Origin: an uncultured Prevotellaceae bacterium
Lineage (GTDB): Bacteria > Bacteroidota > Bacteroidia > Bacteroidales > Muribaculaceae
Direction of reading: 5' to 3'
NCBI GenBank assembly: GCA_937892085.1
Contig: CALAVD010000144.1
Coordinates: 1-5,371, forward strand
DNA: 5,371 bases
Shown here: positions 5,269-5,371 of the stretch, piece by piece
How the letters are laid out: every line of letters begins with the position of its first letter
Position numbering within the stretch: position 1 is the first letter of the stretch
The notes under the pieces: generated by a model
What the model saw: the letters and a program-made list of their open reading frames with translations, nothing else
The model's database searches: none
Told to the model about the DNA's origin: nothing
Program-made: the position numbers and the translations under genes

Positions 5269-5371
5269 TGAACAAATATCTATCAATTTCACAGGAAGTT
5301 AGCGAAGCGCTCGAGGCTGGCAAACCAGTGGTGGCGCTCGAGTCAACAATAATATCTCACGGGATGCCTTA
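5268..5371 (+). CDS. psuG: Pseudouridine-5'-phosphate glycosidase, 5' part
   Basis: The first 34 codons of a gene cut by the window edge. The translation, MNKYLSISQEVSEALEAG followed by KPVVALESTIISHGMP, matches the highly conserved N-terminus of PsuG (ALESTIISHGMP). PsuG reversibly splits pseudouridine 5'-phosphate into uracil and ribose 5-phosphate with a Mn2+ ion, breaking the C-C glycosidic bond. It completes the pathway begun by PsuK. The family is usually about 300 residues, so most of the gene, including the metal site, lies outside. The reading frame is intact to the edge. Confidence 0.95.
   Translation, partial: MNKYLSISQEVSEALEAGKPVVALESTIISHGMP

Overview
The window looks like chromosomal DNA of a Bacteroidota bacterium, probably order Bacteroidales. 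The evidence is promoter elements of the Bacteroidota type (TAnnTTTG at -7, TTTG at -33), exported proteins of a Bacteroidales style (porin-like beta-barrel, BamE-like repeat-free tail), a short DUF721 protein directly after recF, and few Shine-Dalgarno sequences. I infer the order from these features; no marker gene settles the species.

The layout is two divergent blocks around a 540-base non-coding region (2277-2816). The leftward block (77-2276, minus strand) holds three genes for exported proteins. In transcription order they are a 171-residue secreted protein with a GYPxKxxNFR motif, a 244-residue outer-membrane beta-barrel, and a 251-residue secreted protein with a BamE/SmpA-like C-terminus. 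The only convincing leftward promoter is at 2633-2664, so the block is probably one operon with a leader of about 350 nt. Each of the two gaps between the genes contains a hairpin that ends about 20 nt before the next start codon. Bases 1-76 show nothing I can support.

The rightward block (2817-5371, plus strand) holds recF (DNA repair and replication-gap ATPase), a DUF721/DciA-like gene overlapping it by 4 bases, psuK (pseudouridine kinase) and the first 34 codons of psuG (pseudouridine-5'-phosphate glycosidase). PsuK and PsuG form a complete two-step route from pseudouridine to uracil and ribose 5-phosphate, so a nucleoside-salvage pair sits directly behind a replication and repair pair. 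By eye the rightward genes are richer in G+C than the leftward ones.

Two things stand out beyond the genes. First, every spacer of the rightward block carries a tandem array with a 7-base (or 14-base) period, each with a different unit sequence, and two of the arrays run up to the start codon. The whole 126-base stretch before psuK is exactly 18 heptads long. Second, the long leader of the leftward operon contains one segment that can pair with either of two others (plus further competing stems), which resembles a switchable RNA leader. An alternative is that part of it is a decayed small membrane-protein gene.
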